A DNA stretch of 64,000 nucleotides from Pseudomonas sp. gcc21 (GCF_012844345.1 NZ_CP051625.1:2728001-2792000); one strand, 5' to 3'. Shown: positions 25,595 to 35,376, numbered from the stretch's first letter. Program-made: numbers and translations. Notes: generated by a model from the letters alone, not told the origin.

Positions 25595-27217
25595 TCAAAC
25601 AGACAAACGTCTGGTCAATTCGCTCAGCTGGTTGGACATGTCGTGCAACCGGGCGCTCGCGCTGGCAGTGCGCTCGACGTCGCGCTGGTTGTTCGCGGCG
25701 ATTTCACTTATTTCGGTGATGTTGCGTGAAATATCCTCGGAGACGCTGGTCTGCTCTTCGGCGGCGGTAGCGATCTGGCGATTCATGTCGCGTATCGCTT
25801 CGACCGACAGGGTCACCTGCCGCAAGCGCTCGCCCATCAGGTTGACCTGACGCATACCGGTCTGACTACTTGTCTGCCCGCCTTCTATGGCTCGCGCAGC
25901 ATGCTCCGCTCCGTCACGGACGTTATCGATGATTTGCTGTATTTCCGCTGTCGACGCGCTGGTGCGCTGCGCCAGAGTACGCACCTCATCTGCCACCACA
26001 GCAAAACCGCGTCCGGCTTCACCGGCTCGCGCCGCTTCAATTGCCGCGTTCAGTGCCAACAGGTTGGTTTGCGCAGCGATGCCCTGGATAACCTCAAGCA
26101 CCTTGCCAATCCGCTGGCTATCACCCTCAAGCTGGCTGATGATTTCGGCCGTCCGGGAAATTTCATCGAGCATGGACTGCATGGTCGAGACGGTCTGGCT
26201 CATATCCTGCTCGCCCTGGCGGGTGTGCTGGTCGGCCTGGTCAGCGGCGCTTGCTGCATCTGCGGCATGCCGCGCCACTTCGGCGGCTGTCGCTGACATC
26301 TCCTGCATGGCGGCGGCAACCTGATCGGTACGGGAGAACTGCTCACGGGCGCCATCGGTCATGCGCGTCGCTACGGTGTTGAGTTCGCCGCTGGCCTGGT
26401 CCAGCTCACCGGTGCTGTGTTCAAGCTTGCTGAATGTATCGGCGAGGAAATCGCGCAGCTGGTTTGCCGCTCGCGCCAGCGTACCCAGTTCATCGCTGCG
26501 GTCGGTTCTGATCGGCGAGCCGATACGGCCGCCGGCGAGCTGTTCGATCTGGCTGATCAAGCCTGTGATAGGGCCGACCAGACGCTGATTGACCAGCCAG
26601 ACGCTGAGCACGCAGATCAGCACCGACGAACCGAGCAACAGAGCAACGCCGATCCAGATGGCACGGCTCGCCTTCTCTCCGATGATCTGGCCCTGCTCGA
26701 TGGCATAGGATTCAATGGTATCAACCAGTGCAGCCATCTGATCGCTGGTCGCCCGGTCGATACCCCGTACGTTACGGTCGCCATCCAGCGGATCGAAGCC
26801 ACCATCGCGGTACGCCTGGAGGCCGACCCGGTATGCGTCGCGGAGCCGTTGATGCTCGGCACGCAATTGCTCGACCTGCTGGCGTGCGTGGGTCTGAATA
26901 TCCAGCGCCGCGATGTCGGTCAGCAATGCCTGAACGCGCTGCTCTTCCCTTTCAAACTGCGCCCAGTAGCGTTCCATATCCTGAACGTTGCCGCCGCGCA
27001 GCAGCACGTTCTTCCATTCCTGCACCTGGCTCTTGAAGGCCAGATTCGCTTCATTCACCAGACTCGACGCTTGCAATGGTCCTTCCACCAGGGAGCGATA
27101 GCTGCTCACCCCATTCGATAATGTGCTGAGGCTGGTGAGCGCCACCAGAACCATCAGCGTCAGGCTTCCGACCAGCAGCACCAGGGTTTGAGTTCGAAGC
27201 GAAGAGGAGATAGCCAT
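25595..27217 (-). CDS. Methyl-accepting chemotaxis protein
   Basis: A 540-residue membrane chemoreceptor. A first membrane helix is near residues 10-30, then a four-helix-bundle-type periplasmic sensor (about 35-185), a second membrane helix (about 188-210), a HAMP domain with [21 protein letters not shown], and a signalling domain with the hairpin tip [20 protein letters not shown] near 375. ATG 27217 (MAISSSL) is preferred because an in-frame ATG at 27283 lies upstream of the FliA promoter found at 27251-27277. The ligand is unknown. Confidence 0.92.
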   Translation of the reverse strand: MAISSSLRTQTLVLLVGSLTLMVLVALTSLSTLSNGVSSYRSLVEGPLQASSLVNEANLAFKSQVQEWKNVLLRGGNVQDMERYWAQFEREEQRVQALLTDIAALDIQTHARQQVEQLRAEHQRLRDAYRVGLQAYRDGGFDPLDGDRNVRGIDRATSDQMAALVDTIESYAIEQGQIIGEKASRAIWIGVALLLGSSVLICVLSVWLVNQRLVGPITGLISQIEQLAGGRIGSPIRTDRSDELGTLARAANQLRDFLADTFSKLEHSTGELDQASGELNTVATRMTDGAREQFSRTDQVAAAMQEMSATAAEVARHAADAASAADQADQHTRQGEQDMSQTVSTMQSMLDEISRTAEIISQLEGDSQRIGKVLEVIQGIAAQTNLLALNAAIEAARAGEAGRGFAVVADEVRTLAQRTSASTAEIQQIIDNVRDGAEHAARAIEGGQTSSQTGMRQVNLMGERLRQVTLSVEAIRDMNRQIATAAEEQTSVSEDISRNITEISEIAANNQRDVERTASASARLHDMSNQLSELTRRLSV

Positions 27218-27250
27218 GATCAGGAAGTCTACGGGGCAGAGTGTAAAACG

Positions 27251-27277
27251 TATTTCGGCCGCAAAGCGCCGAACTTG
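27251..27277 (-). promoter_or_regulatory. FliA (sigma28) promoter of the chemoreceptor gene
   Basis: Read on the minus strand: TCAAGTTC, an 11-bp spacer, then GCCGAAAT. Against the consensus TAAAGTTT-N11-GCCGATAA this is six of eight in each box with perfect spacing. It places the gene in the flagellar/chemotaxis regulon. Confidence 0.75.
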
Positions 27278-27383
27278 AGCCATCCAACCGGTTAAAAACT
27301 AAAAATGCCAAAAGCCTATTGGCCCGCTTACGCTGCGCAGGGGGCCTCACTATACTGGCGGCACAATCACTGGAGCCCTTGCA

Positions 27384-28478
27384 ATGACCCTCATGACGTT
27401 CGGATATCTGATCGCCGGTTTGATCCTGCTTGTTGCAGGTGCAGAGATACTGGTCAAGGGGGCGGCCAAGCTGGCTGCGCAGTTCGGCATTCCTCCACTG
27501 ATTGTGGGCCTTACGGTGGTTGCCTTTGGCACCAGTGCGCCGGAAACCGCGGTCAGCGTGCAGGCCGCGCTGGATGGCAGCGGCGATCTGGCAATCGGTA
27601 ACGTGGTCGGCAGTAACATAGCCAACGTGCTGTTTATCCTCGGCGTGACAGCGCTGATCGCCCCGCTGATCGTGTCGCGCCAGCTGATCCGGCTGGATGT
27701 GCCCATCATGATCGGCGCCAGCCTGCTGGCTCTGGCGCTGGGATGGGATGGCGCGCTGAGCACACTCGACGGAGCGCTACTGTTCGCCTGCATTATTGGC
27801 TATACCGCCTTCCTGATAATCAGCAGCCGTCGCCAGAAACAAAACGCAGCGGATGACGAGTTCGCCAGGGAATATGGCCTGCAGGAAGCACCCAAGCCCT
27901 ACGCCTGGCTGATCAACCTGGCACTGGTTGTGGTCGGTCTGGTATTGCTGGTGACAGGATCGAATTTTCTGGTGACCGGTGCGGTCAGCCTGGCACGGGC
28001 GCTGGGGCTGTCGGAACTGGTTATCGGCCTCACGGTAGTGGCGATCGGCACCTCCCTGCCGGAGCTAGCGACCTCGGTGCTGGCGGTCATTCGCGGCGAA
28101 CGGGACATTGCGGTGGGCAATATTGTCGGCAGCAATATCTTCAACCTGCTCTGCGTGCTCGGGCTGGCCGCTCTGGTGTCGCCTGAGCCGATTCTGGTGG
28201 CGGCGAACGCCCTGATGTTCGACTTCCCAGTCATGATTGCAGTCGCTGTGGCCTGCCTGCCGATCTTTTTCTCCGGCTACCGCATCAACCGCTGGGAAGG
28301 CCTGCTGTTCCTCGCGTATTACGCCGCCTATACCTTTTACCTGGTGGTATTTTCAGCCGGGCGTCCGGTCGCCGAGGTATTCGCTGACGCCATGCTCGGT
28401 TACGTATTGCCGCTCACGGCTGTAACGCTGATCGTCGTCGGCGGTCGGGCATGGCAGCTGCAGAAAACCGCTCGCTAA
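27384..28478 (+). CDS. CaCA-family calcium/sodium antiporter (YrbG-like)
   Basis: A 364-residue inner-membrane cation antiporter with about ten helices in two inverted repeats. The two alpha-repeats are VVAFGTSAPETAVSVQAA with GNVVGSNIANVLF (residues 50-95), and VVAIGTSLPELATSVLA with GNIVGSNIFNLLC (about 220-260), which form the ion pathway. It is slightly longer than E. coli YrbG because of a hydrophilic loop near 150-170. Its TAA stop overlaps the convergent phosphatase gene's TAG stop. Confidence 0.9.
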   Translation: MTLMTFGYLIAGLILLVAGAEILVKGAAKLAAQFGIPPLIVGLTVVAFGTSAPETAVSVQAALDGSGDLAIGNVVGSNIANVLFILGVTALIAPLIVSRQLIRLDVPIMIGASLLALALGWDGALSTLDGALLFACIIGYTAFLIISSRRQKQNAADDEFAREYGLQEAPKPYAWLINLALVVVGLVLLVTGSNFLVTGAVSLARALGLSELVIGLTVVAIGTSLPELATSVLAVIRGERDIAVGNIVGSNIFNLLCVLGLAALVSPEPILVAANALMFDFPVMIAVAVACLPIFFSGYRINRWEGLLFLAYYAAYTFYLVVFSAGRPVAEVFADAMLGYVLPLTAVTLIVVGGRAWQLQKTAR

Positions 28479-30412
28479 GGCGTGTCGTCGGGCGTCCGGG
28501 CGGCTGGAAACAGAACCTCGGGGCCGCGCGCATCAAGCTGGCGGATTTCTGCCGGGCGGCCCTGGGCGTCCAGCTTCACCAGGCCGACGCCCGTACCATT
28601 CCAGAGGCGCTCGCCGGCTTTGGCGCCTTCGGGATCGCGCGGCATGATGCGCATGCGTCGACGTTTGGTCAGCCAGTTCAGCGGCGACCAGGGTGCGTAC
28701 AACCAGCGGTTAAGCCGGTCCAGCCAATCGAGCAGCGTATCCGGAAACGCGTTTTTCAATCCGCTGCTGGTGATCTGCCAGATATGCGGACCCTGCCGGC
28801 GATGGCGGATCCGAATGTCGTACACGTAGGAATAATGAACGTCCCCGGATAACACCACGTAGTTGCCCGGGGTGCGGGAATGGCGAAAGATGTTGAGCAT
28901 CACCTGCGCCGCGCCCCGATGGGCCATCCAGTTTTCCGCATCCACCAATAGCGGCTTGCCAGCCAGGGTAAACAGCTTCTGAATGATCTCGATCAGCTTG
29001 ACCCCGAACATCGGCGCCGGCGAGACCACCACTACGCTCGGTTTATCCAGCAATGCCTGCTGCATTTCGGTCAAGGCCTCCCAGTCCATCAGCCCTGAGG
29101 GCCGGCCCGGGCTGCGCTCACTGCGCCAGCGCCGGGTACGGGTATCCAGCACCAGCAGATGCGGCGTGCCTGGGACCTGGTATTCCCAGCCCTGATATTT
29201 CAACAACCAGTCGATGCAGGCGTCCTGCTCCTGCGCATCCAGATGGCCTTCCCGGCTCAGGTTGCTCAGCAGCGCATCGGCGCGGTCAATGGCATCAGCC
29301 ACCTTGTCAGGCGCGTTTCCCCAGGCCTGACACAACAGATAAGCCAGCAGGGCATTGCCAATGATGCGCTTTGACAGCGGATGTCCATAGGCAGTGCTTT
29401 CCCACTCGGCGGAGAGGTTCCAGTCATCGGTCACGTCGTGGTCATCGAAGATCATCAGCGAAGGCTGATGTGCCAACAACCGCGCCACACGGGGTAACCC
29501 GGCGGTGAATCGCTGCAGGATCTTTCGCTCACGGGCAAAGGTTTCACGGTGCTCGGCAGACAACGACGGTTCGACCACATTGACCAACTTCCACGGCTCC
29601 GGCGACCACACCAGCAAATACATGGCCATGGTCTCGGCAAAGGTAATCAGATGGTTGTGTGCGTGGGCCGAAGTAAAGACCGGCTTTCTGGCTCCACCGA
29701 AGAAACGACGCCGCACCGCCGCGCTCGACGCCACGTCGGGTAGCAGTTCTTCACGTTGGTAATAGCCCTGCTCGGCGGCATAGAGCGTCTGACTGTCGGG
29801 CACCGTGGCACCTTCAAGTGCTTCATCAAACAGTCCGAGACGCCGAATCAACTGGTGGATAACCACCAGCATCGGGCCAGCAACATCGTCGGCATACACC
29901 TGGTCGCCGGTCATGATCAGCCAGGCGGGGCGTTGCTCCGGTTGGTCCAGGCGCTCCGCCAGCCACTCATCAGCACGTACCAGTCCATCCAGCCCATCAA
30001 AATGGGGCTTGCGGCAGGAGCCGTGCAGCAGATTGCGATTGCTGGAGGCGATAACGAACGCAGGCCGTTTGCGTCCGGGGTGGCAAAGGTAAGGCAAAGC
30101 CGTAGATAAACGCAGCGGCGCGTCGCCCTCACCCCACGACAGGTCGTACTCAATCTCCGTATCGACTGGCAATGGCGGCTCCATTGCCACATCCAGCAGA
30201 TGGATCCAGGCGTGGCGGCCAATCGGAATCCTGCGGCACCGGGGTCCATCAAGCGTGACAGCGCGCTCTGCGCCTCCTGCCGGTTGCAGCAGCAGTTCCA
30301 GATCAAGCGGCCGCGTGGCCACCAGCCAAATCAGCAGCCGCTCTGGAGCGAGCCGGCGCAACAGAGGGCCGGTCAGAAAGGTAGGCAAAGCGACGTTCGC
30401 GGTATCGGACAT
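28475..30412 (-). CDS. PhoD-like metallophosphatase, cytoplasmic
   Basis: A 645-residue protein of the PhoD-like phosphatase group. Metal-ligand motifs are TGDQVYADD near residue 168, FDDHDVTDDWN near 323 and LSGDVHYSYVYD near 520. There is no signal peptide, unlike secreted PhoD, so it probably acts inside the cell. The Gln/Arg-rich opening 130 residues form a beta-type N-terminal domain. The substrate is unknown. The last codon overlaps the end of the CaCA gene, with stop codons on opposite strands within CTAA at 28475-28478. Confidence 0.82.
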   Translation of the reverse strand: MSDTANVALPTFLTGPLLRRLAPERLLIWLVATRPLDLELLLQPAGGAERAVTLDGPRCRRIPIGRHAWIHLLDVAMEPPLPVDTEIEYDLSWGEGDAPLRLSTALPYLCHPGRKRPAFVIASSNRNLLHGSCRKPHFDGLDGLVRADEWLAERLDQPEQRPAWLIMTGDQVYADDVAGPMLVVIHQLIRRLGLFDEALEGATVPDSQTLYAAEQGYYQREELLPDVASSAAVRRRFFGGARKPVFTSAHAHNHLITFAETMAMYLLVWSPEPWKLVNVVEPSLSAEHRETFARERKILQRFTAGLPRVARLLAHQPSLMIFDDHDVTDDWNLSAEWESTAYGHPLSKRIIGNALLAYLLCQAWGNAPDKVADAIDRADALLSNLSREGHLDAQEQDACIDWLLKYQGWEYQVPGTPHLLVLDTRTRRWRSERSPGRPSGLMDWEALTEMQQALLDKPSVVVVSPAPMFGVKLIEIIQKLFTLAGKPLLVDAENWMAHRGAAQVMLNIFRHSRTPGNYVVLSGDVHYSYVYDIRIRHRRQGPHIWQITSSGLKNAFPDTLLDWLDRLNRWLYAPWSPLNWLTKRRRMRIMPRDPEGAKAGERLWNGTGVGLVKLDAQGRPAEIRQLDARGPEVLFPAARTPDDTP

Positions 30413-30521
30413 GCAGCCTAAGAGTTAGCGCTGCGGAGGGAGTTCCAGGCAGGTCTGCCAACCGGCCACGCGGGGCAGCCGAGGTTGGCATTGCGCGCTG
30501 AACACCTGTCTGAACCAGACC

Positions 30522-30743
30522 TCAAGCGGGCCTGACCGAATCATCCACCGTAGCGGGGTATCCGGCATCCTTGAGGGCCTCCGTCAGCGCTGATGCATCA
30601 GCGCTGCCTTCGACGGTCGCGCGCCCTGCGTCAAGATCCACCGCAACATCATCCACGCCGGGCACCTCGTTCAATGCCTTGGTGACATGCTTAACGCAGG
30701 AACCACAGCTCATGCCTTCAACTTGTAGAAACACCTTGCTCAT
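30522..30743 (-). CDS. CopZ-like heavy-metal-binding chaperone
   Basis: A 73-residue HMA domain. The copper site GMSCGSC is at about residues 10-16, with the ferredoxin-like pattern VxxALxxVPGVxxVxVDLxxGxATVEG behind it. It would carry Cu(I) in the cytoplasm, normally to a CopA ATPase, which is not in the window. ATG 30743 has GAGGAG six bases before it. It follows the DJ-1-like gene on the same strand, 78 bases away. Confidence 0.9.
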   Translation of the reverse strand: MSKVFLQVEGMSCGSCVKHVTKALNEVPGVDDVAVDLDAGRATVEGSADASALTEALKDAGYPATVDDSVRPA

Positions 30744-30821
30744 AGCTTGCTCCTCAATCACGCCGGCAATCGGCAGATCATCCGGGTTAACACCACGTCA
30801 AGGTCAAGCAACTCAACCGCC

Positions 30822-31361
30822 CTAACCGCCCAGAGCGGACACAAGCGCCTTGTTGAAAGCATCCAGATCGTCAGGCTTGCGGCTACTGATCAGCTTGCCA
30901 TCCACTGCGACTTCCTGGTCGACCCAGTCAGCGCCGGCGTTGCGCAGATCATCCGCCAGCGAAGGCCAGCTGGTCATGGTCTTGCCGCGCACCAGATCGG
31001 TCGACGCCAGAATCCAGCCGCCGTGGCAGATTACCGCGATAACCTTGTCAGCTCCGGCGGCGCCGCTGACCAGCAGTTTGGCTGCTTCTTCCATGCGGAT
31101 ATTGTCGCCATTGACCACGCCGCCGGGGAGCACGATGGCGTCGTAGTCTTCAATTTTCGCCTCATCGAAGGTCTTGTCCACCTCGAAGTCATCCGCCGGA
31201 TCGGTGTGATTCCAGCCTTTTACCTTGCCGCTCTTGTTCGACAGGATCTCGGTGGTCGCGCCGGCATCCTCCAGCGCCTGTTTGGGACCGGTCAGCTCAA
31301 CCTGTTCGAAGCCGTCAGTGACCAGCAGGGCGACGCGTTTGCCGTTCAGGGAATTGCTCAT
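30822..31361 (-). CDS. DJ-1/PfpI-family stress protein
   Basis: A 179-residue type 1 glutamine-amidotransferase-like protein of the PfpI/YhbO group. The nucleophile elbow is AVICHGG (Cys near residue 114), with the acidic Glu in TDGFEQVE near 20 and a C-terminal block SRKPDDLDAFNKAL typical of general stress protein 18. Members act as deglycases, hydrolases or chaperones; activity here is unproven. ATG 31361 has GGAGG five bases upstream. Likely co-transcribed with the CopZ gene. Confidence 0.9.
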   Translation of the reverse strand: MSNSLNGKRVALLVTDGFEQVELTGPKQALEDAGATTEILSNKSGKVKGWNHTDPADDFEVDKTFDEAKIEDYDAIVLPGGVVNGDNIRMEEAAKLLVSGAAGADKVIAVICHGGWILASTDLVRGKTMTSWPSLADDLRNAGADWVDQEVAVDGKLISSRKPDDLDAFNKALVSALGG

Positions 31362-31783
31362 TGCAGCCTCCAATCAAGAAACAGTGTTCCTGTTACGACA
31401 GGGCGCACCGGGAAAGTTTCACGCCGGCCATCCTGCCGGGATCCTCAGCCCGGTTGATGGGTCCTATTGGAGACGGGCAACAATTGAGGTGGCCTATGGC
31501 ATTACCCGGGCTGGAAGACATCGCTGAACGGGATATCCCCCGGCACCCTGGCAGTTACAGGGCTCGGCCTGTGTGTCGCTTTGGCGGTTACACATCAAAA
31601 CGTTCCCGGCCCCGGCTCCTGGTATCCGCTGTGCAGAGGTGGCTGGGCACACAATAGTCGCAACTCTGTGGGCGCGTTACACACCCGGCGGCACGCTGAG
31701 CTACGACGAGCTGGCCGTTGCGGTCATGGCGCGTGGAGCAGGCCCCTCAACTAGACTGACCACGCCAGACAGGAGAGTTCAGG
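31362..31783. other. Intergenic region without a recognised gene
   Basis: This 422-bp gap lies between the DJ-1-like gene and pqiC, both on the minus strand. No credible coding frame was found. It holds a possible AlgU-type promoter at 31394-31420 for the DJ-1-like gene; nothing else was recognised. Confidence 0.6.
31394..31420 (-). promoter_or_regulatory. Possible AlgU/sigmaE promoter of DJ-1-copZ unit
   Basis: On the minus strand: GAAACTT, a 15-bp spacer, then TCGTA. The -35 has one mismatch to GGAACTT; the -10 is the same TCGTA seen before the KGG gene at 51160. Confidence 0.35.
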
Positions 31784-32383
31784 CTACCGCGTGGGGCATT
31801 CCCAGCGACGCGCCGTTGCGGCCATATCATCAGCGAGCGCGGCGATCGCCTGTTGGTGCGCACGCACCAGGCTCTCCACCTCAACGCCGGCGGGCTGTTC
31901 GACCACGCTGGCACAGGTCAGGCGACGGCGTTCGTCATCCGGGGTGTTGAGCTCCAGACTCCATACCACATCCAGCGCAGCATGTCGGCCGGGCAAGGAA
32001 TCGAAGCGGCGCACATCGGCACGCACGCTCAGGATCGGCTGGCCCGTGGTGCCGGGCAGACCGGCGAGGTCGCGCACGCCGAAGCGCTGTTCCAGCTCGA
32101 AGGCCAGAGCGTCGTGGAATTCATCGGCCGGAGGGGACGCCCACAGCGCGCTTTCCAGAATCAACAGCTGACCGTCGCTTTCCCGCACCACCAGACTGGG
32201 CTGATCAACCTGCAGCGGAATGCGCACAGGCATGACCTGCAACTGAAAATCCGCAGGCGCTGCGCTCTGCGAACTGGCCTGCGGCTGCACAGGAATCAAC
32301 GTGTGATAGCGAACCGGGGAGCCGCTGCAGCCCACCAGCGTAAACAGACCGCTTAAAAGCAACAGGCGATAAAACAGCTTCAT
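31784..32383 (-). CDS. pqiC: PqiC, outer-membrane lipoprotein of the Pqi system
   Basis: A 199-residue lipoprotein. The signal peptide ends in the lipobox LVGC with Cys near residue 19; the rest is an ABC-transport auxiliary (DUF330) domain with VRESDGQLLILESALWASPPADEF. It overlaps the end of pqiB by 4 bases, so it is translationally coupled. PqiC forms a ring in the outer membrane that receives the PqiB tunnel for lipid transport across the periplasm. Confidence 0.88.
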   Translation of the reverse strand: MKLFYRLLLLSGLFTLVGCSGSPVRYHTLIPVQPQASSQSAAPADFQLQVMPVRIPLQVDQPSLVVRESDGQLLILESALWASPPADEFHDALAFELEQRFGVRDLAGLPGTTGQPILSVRADVRRFDSLPGRHAALDVVWSLELNTPDDERRRLTCASVVEQPAGVEVESLVRAHQQAIAALADDMAATARRWECPTR

Positions 32384-34059
32384 GGCTGGGACTCCGGGTT
32401 GAGTTCACGCGAGGTGGCGCCGCCTTCAAAGCTGGCTGGCGCGCCGCCGTCCTTGCGGCCGCGCAGCAGGGCTTCAGGGTGACGGCCAAGATAATCCGAT
32501 AGCACCCGTACCGAGCGCACCGCACGCTGAACTTCCTCGAGGGTGTCGCCCAGCTCCTGACGCTGTGGCGAGTCGGGTGCGAGGGCCTGGTTGGCATTCT
32601 GCAATGTCTGCTCGGACTGTTCGAGGGTGCGCTGCAGCTGCGGCAGCACGTCGGCATTGACCTGCTTGAGGGTCGAGCGCAGCTCACCGAGACTGCCGTC
32701 GAGATTGTCTACCAGCGACTCGATCGGCAGCCTGCTGAGCTTGTCGACCAGCTCCTGAAGCTGGTCCTGCAACTTGTCGAAGCTGCCGGCAATCGTCGGG
32801 ATGGTCATCGGCCGGGCATTGACATCGAACACCACCGGCGCCGCCTTGCGGTCGAAGTCGAGTGATATATACAGCTGTCCAGTCAGCAGATTGCCGGTTT
32901 TCGCCTGGGCGCGCAGGCCCCGCTCAACCAGCAGCTGGAACAAGCGAACGGTGTCCTGCTCGGCATCGCGGCCAAAACGTTCCAGCAGCTTGTCATAGGC
33001 GTCGCCCAGGCGGTTCGGATAAACCACTGCGCCCACCACGACAGGAAAGCTCTGGCTTTGCTCGTCATAGTCGAGCTTCACCGATACCACCTGACCGATG
33101 GGTACACCGAGGAATTCGACCGGGGCATCGACATTCAGCCCGCGCAGGGTCTGGTCAAAACGCATCTGCACGAAATGCGGCGGGCCATCGCTTGGCGCCA
33201 TCGCCTGTCGCACGCTGTCGTACAGCGTGAATTCCCTGCCCTCTTCCGCCAGCCTCGCATTGGGACTGTAATTCGGCGCGCGAAAAGCAATGCCACCGGC
33301 AAGGATCGCCGACAAGGATTCGGTGTTGACCTTCAGGCCGTCGGCAGCCACTGACACATCCACGCCACTGGCATTCCAGAAGCGCGTATCGTCAGTGACG
33401 AATTCATCGTAGGGTGCATTAACAAAAACCTGTACTTCGACGCCCTTGCCATCGCCCCTCAAGCTGTAGGACACCACCTGACCTACCGGAATCCGGCGGA
33501 AATACAACGGTGAACCGATGCCGAGTGACCCCAGGTCGCCGGTACGCAATGTGAAACGCTTGCCTTCAACGCCGAAGGTCACCGCAGGCGGCGCTTCAAG
33601 CCCGAGAAATTCACGGCGGGTCTCGGTTGCCTGCCCCGGATCAGCGCCTATGTAGGCACCTGACAACAAGGTACCAATGCCCGAGACGCCGCTCGCACCG
33701 ATACGCGGTCGCACTACCCAGAATTGCGCATCCTCGCGCGTGAAGGGTTCGGTACCCTGGTCCAGCTCAATGGTCGCGACTACGCGGGTCTGGTCCTCGG
33801 TCAGGTTGATTGCGCTCACGCGACCGATCACCACATTCTTGTATCGGACTTCGGTCTTGTTGGCTTCCAGCCCTTCGGCTGTTTCGAAGCTCACGGTGAT
33901 CTGCGGCCCCGCCGACAACCAGCTTTGCACCACCATGGAAAGCCCGACCAGCGCCGCGACAATCGGCACCAGCCAGATAAGTGAAATACGCACCCGACGC
34001 TGCCTTATTTCGGGGTGTCCGGCACTCGCAGCGGCATCATGCTCAGGCGTGTCTGTCAT
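32380..34059 (-). CDS. pqiB: PqiB, MCE-domain lipid-transport tunnel protein
   Basis: A 559-residue protein with one N-terminal membrane helix (about 25-45) and three MCE/MlaD domains (about 48-140, 160-250 and 285-390). MCE markers are ITVSFETAEGLEANKTEVRYKN and the repeated GIGSPLYFRRIPVGQV and PVEFLGVPIGQV. A long coiled-coil C-terminus (about 420-530, SLGELRSTLKQ) forms the needle that spans the periplasm. It overlaps both neighbours. The Pqi system supports outer-membrane integrity and was first seen as paraquat-inducible. Confidence 0.93.
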   Translation of the reverse strand: MTDTPEHDAAASAGHPEIRQRRVRISLIWLVPIVAALVGLSMVVQSWLSAGPQITVSFETAEGLEANKTEVRYKNVVIGRVSAINLTEDQTRVVATIELDQGTEPFTREDAQFWVVRPRIGASGVSGIGTLLSGAYIGADPGQATETRREFLGLEAPPAVTFGVEGKRFTLRTGDLGSLGIGSPLYFRRIPVGQVVSYSLRGDGKGVEVQVFVNAPYDEFVTDDTRFWNASGVDVSVAADGLKVNTESLSAILAGGIAFRAPNYSPNARLAEEGREFTLYDSVRQAMAPSDGPPHFVQMRFDQTLRGLNVDAPVEFLGVPIGQVVSVKLDYDEQSQSFPVVVGAVVYPNRLGDAYDKLLERFGRDAEQDTVRLFQLLVERGLRAQAKTGNLLTGQLYISLDFDRKAAPVVFDVNARPMTIPTIAGSFDKLQDQLQELVDKLSRLPIESLVDNLDGSLGELRSTLKQVNADVLPQLQRTLEQSEQTLQNANQALAPDSPQRQELGDTLEEVQRAVRSVRVLSDYLGRHPEALLRGRKDGGAPASFEGGATSRELNPESQP

Positions 34060-34666
34060 CGTTTATCTCTGCATCCCATATCAGTCGCGGATCGAAGGTC
34101 ATCGCGGCGATCATCGTCAGGACGACAACCAGACCGAAGAACAATATGCCCAGCCGGGGCTCGATGCTGCTCAGAGCGCGAAACTGCACCAGAGCGGTCA
34201 CCAGCGCAACGACCAGAACGTCGAGCATCGACCAGTAGCCGATGGTTTCAATAAAGCGATACAGCCGGGCGCGCTCGCGCATGGCCCAGCGGCTGCGGCG
34301 CTGAACCGTCACCAGCAGCACGCCGAGTACCAGAAACTTGGCGCAGGGCACCACCACACTGGCGATGAAGATGAGCAGGGCAATGTCCCAGGCCCCGTCC
34401 CGCCAGAACTCGATAACGCCGCTGAGAATGGTGTTCTCGCTGCCGCCACCGAACATGTCGGTATGCATCACCGGCAGCAGATTGGCCGGGACGTACAGGA
34501 TAAGCGCCGTAATCAACAGCGCCCAGGTTCGGGCGATACTGTCTGGCTTGCGGTGATGCAACAGCGCATCGCAGCGCGGGCATTCAGTCGCGTTCGCGCT
34601 GCATACCTGGCCGCAATCGTGGCACAACTGCAGGCCCAGCTCGCTGGCAAAGGGCGGCGAACTCAT
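34043..34666 (-). CDS. pqiA: PqiA, second half-protein
   Basis: A 207-residue inner-membrane protein corresponding to the C-terminal half of E. coli PqiA. A zinc-ribbon-like start, CHDCGQVC followed by CPRCDALLHH (residues 15-40), precedes four membrane segments. ATG 34666 overlaps the stop of the first half as ATGA; the open frame further upstream is a shadow of the first half. Its end overlaps pqiB by 17 bases. The E. coli protein is a single 417-residue chain, so here pqiA is two genes. Confidence 0.9.
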   Translation of the reverse strand: MSSPPFASELGLQLCHDCGQVCSANATECPRCDALLHHRKPDSIARTWALLITALILYVPANLLPVMHTDMFGGGSENTILSGVIEFWRDGAWDIALLIFIASVVVPCAKFLVLGVLLVTVQRRSRWAMRERARLYRFIETIGYWSMLDVLVVALVTALVQFRALSSIEPRLGILFFGLVVVLTMIAAMTFDPRLIWDAEINDDRHA

Positions 34667-35268
34667 CGTACCGGCACCTGCAGCTCGTTCCACAGATCCC
34701 GCACGTCGCGGCCGCTGATGAGAATGACCAGCACCGTGAGCATGGCCATTGCCCACAGGCCGAGCCCGGCGTGGACCTCCAGCATGCCCGCCAGTTTGAT
34801 AATGGCGATCAGGATGCCCAGCAGACAGACCTCGAGCATGCTCCAGGGCCGCAAATGTTCCAGCGCGCGCATGCAGGTACGAAAGCCCGGCGCTATGCGA
34901 CCGCTGCGGGCGTAATAGAGCACCCAGCCGAGCAGGATAATCTGTAAGGCCGGGGCGAAAATGATGCTCAGGCCCGCAACCAGGGCGATGATGGTGATAC
35001 GCCCTTCGGCCAGGGCTTCGACGCTTTCCCACAGGGTGGCTGCGTTGCTCAGGCCCTGCATGCTTATCTCGACGATCGGAAAGGTATTGGCCAGCATGAA
35101 CAGGATCGCCGCAGCAACCGTAAGCGCCAGCAGCTGATCCGTGGTCAAATGCCGGCCGCGCTCGAGCAGCGCCCCGCAACGCTGGCAGTGCGCGGTCTGT
35201 TTGGGGGCCAGGTTCGGACGTTGATAAACCGAATCGCAGTGTTCACATATGATTAATTGGGGGCGCAT
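34663..35268 (-). CDS. pqiA: PqiA, first half-protein
   Basis: A 201-residue inner-membrane protein equal to the N-terminal half of E. coli PqiA. CEHCDSVY and CQRCGALL form the paired Cys motif (residues 7-33), followed by four membrane segments (about 48, 95, 140 and 165). ATG 35268 starts the zinc-ribbon segment; an upstream ATG at 35304 would add 12 unrelated residues. It heads the operon pqiA1-pqiA2-pqiB-pqiC. Confidence 0.9.
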   Translation of the reverse strand: MRPQLIICEHCDSVYQRPNLAPKQTAHCQRCGALLERGRHLTTDQLLALTVAAAILFMLANTFPIVEISMQGLSNAATLWESVEALAEGRITIIALVAGLSIIFAPALQIILLGWVLYYARSGRIAPGFRTCMRALEHLRPWSMLEVCLLGILIAIIKLAGMLEVHAGLGLWAMAMLTVLVILISGRDVRDLWNELQVPVR

Positions 35269-35376
35269 TCCGCTTCCGCAGTGACGGTAATTCTGTGGCC
35301 TCAAACCACGGTTAACCGGTGCAGGCCAAAGCGGAACTTTAACTCAAAGGCACACGGCCCGCTCGTGCATCGTGAG

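Noticed and set aside
31500..31780. Small genes in the 31.4-31.8 kb gap
   Set aside because: Open frames there are rich in Arg and Pro, lack ribosome sites and overlap each other.
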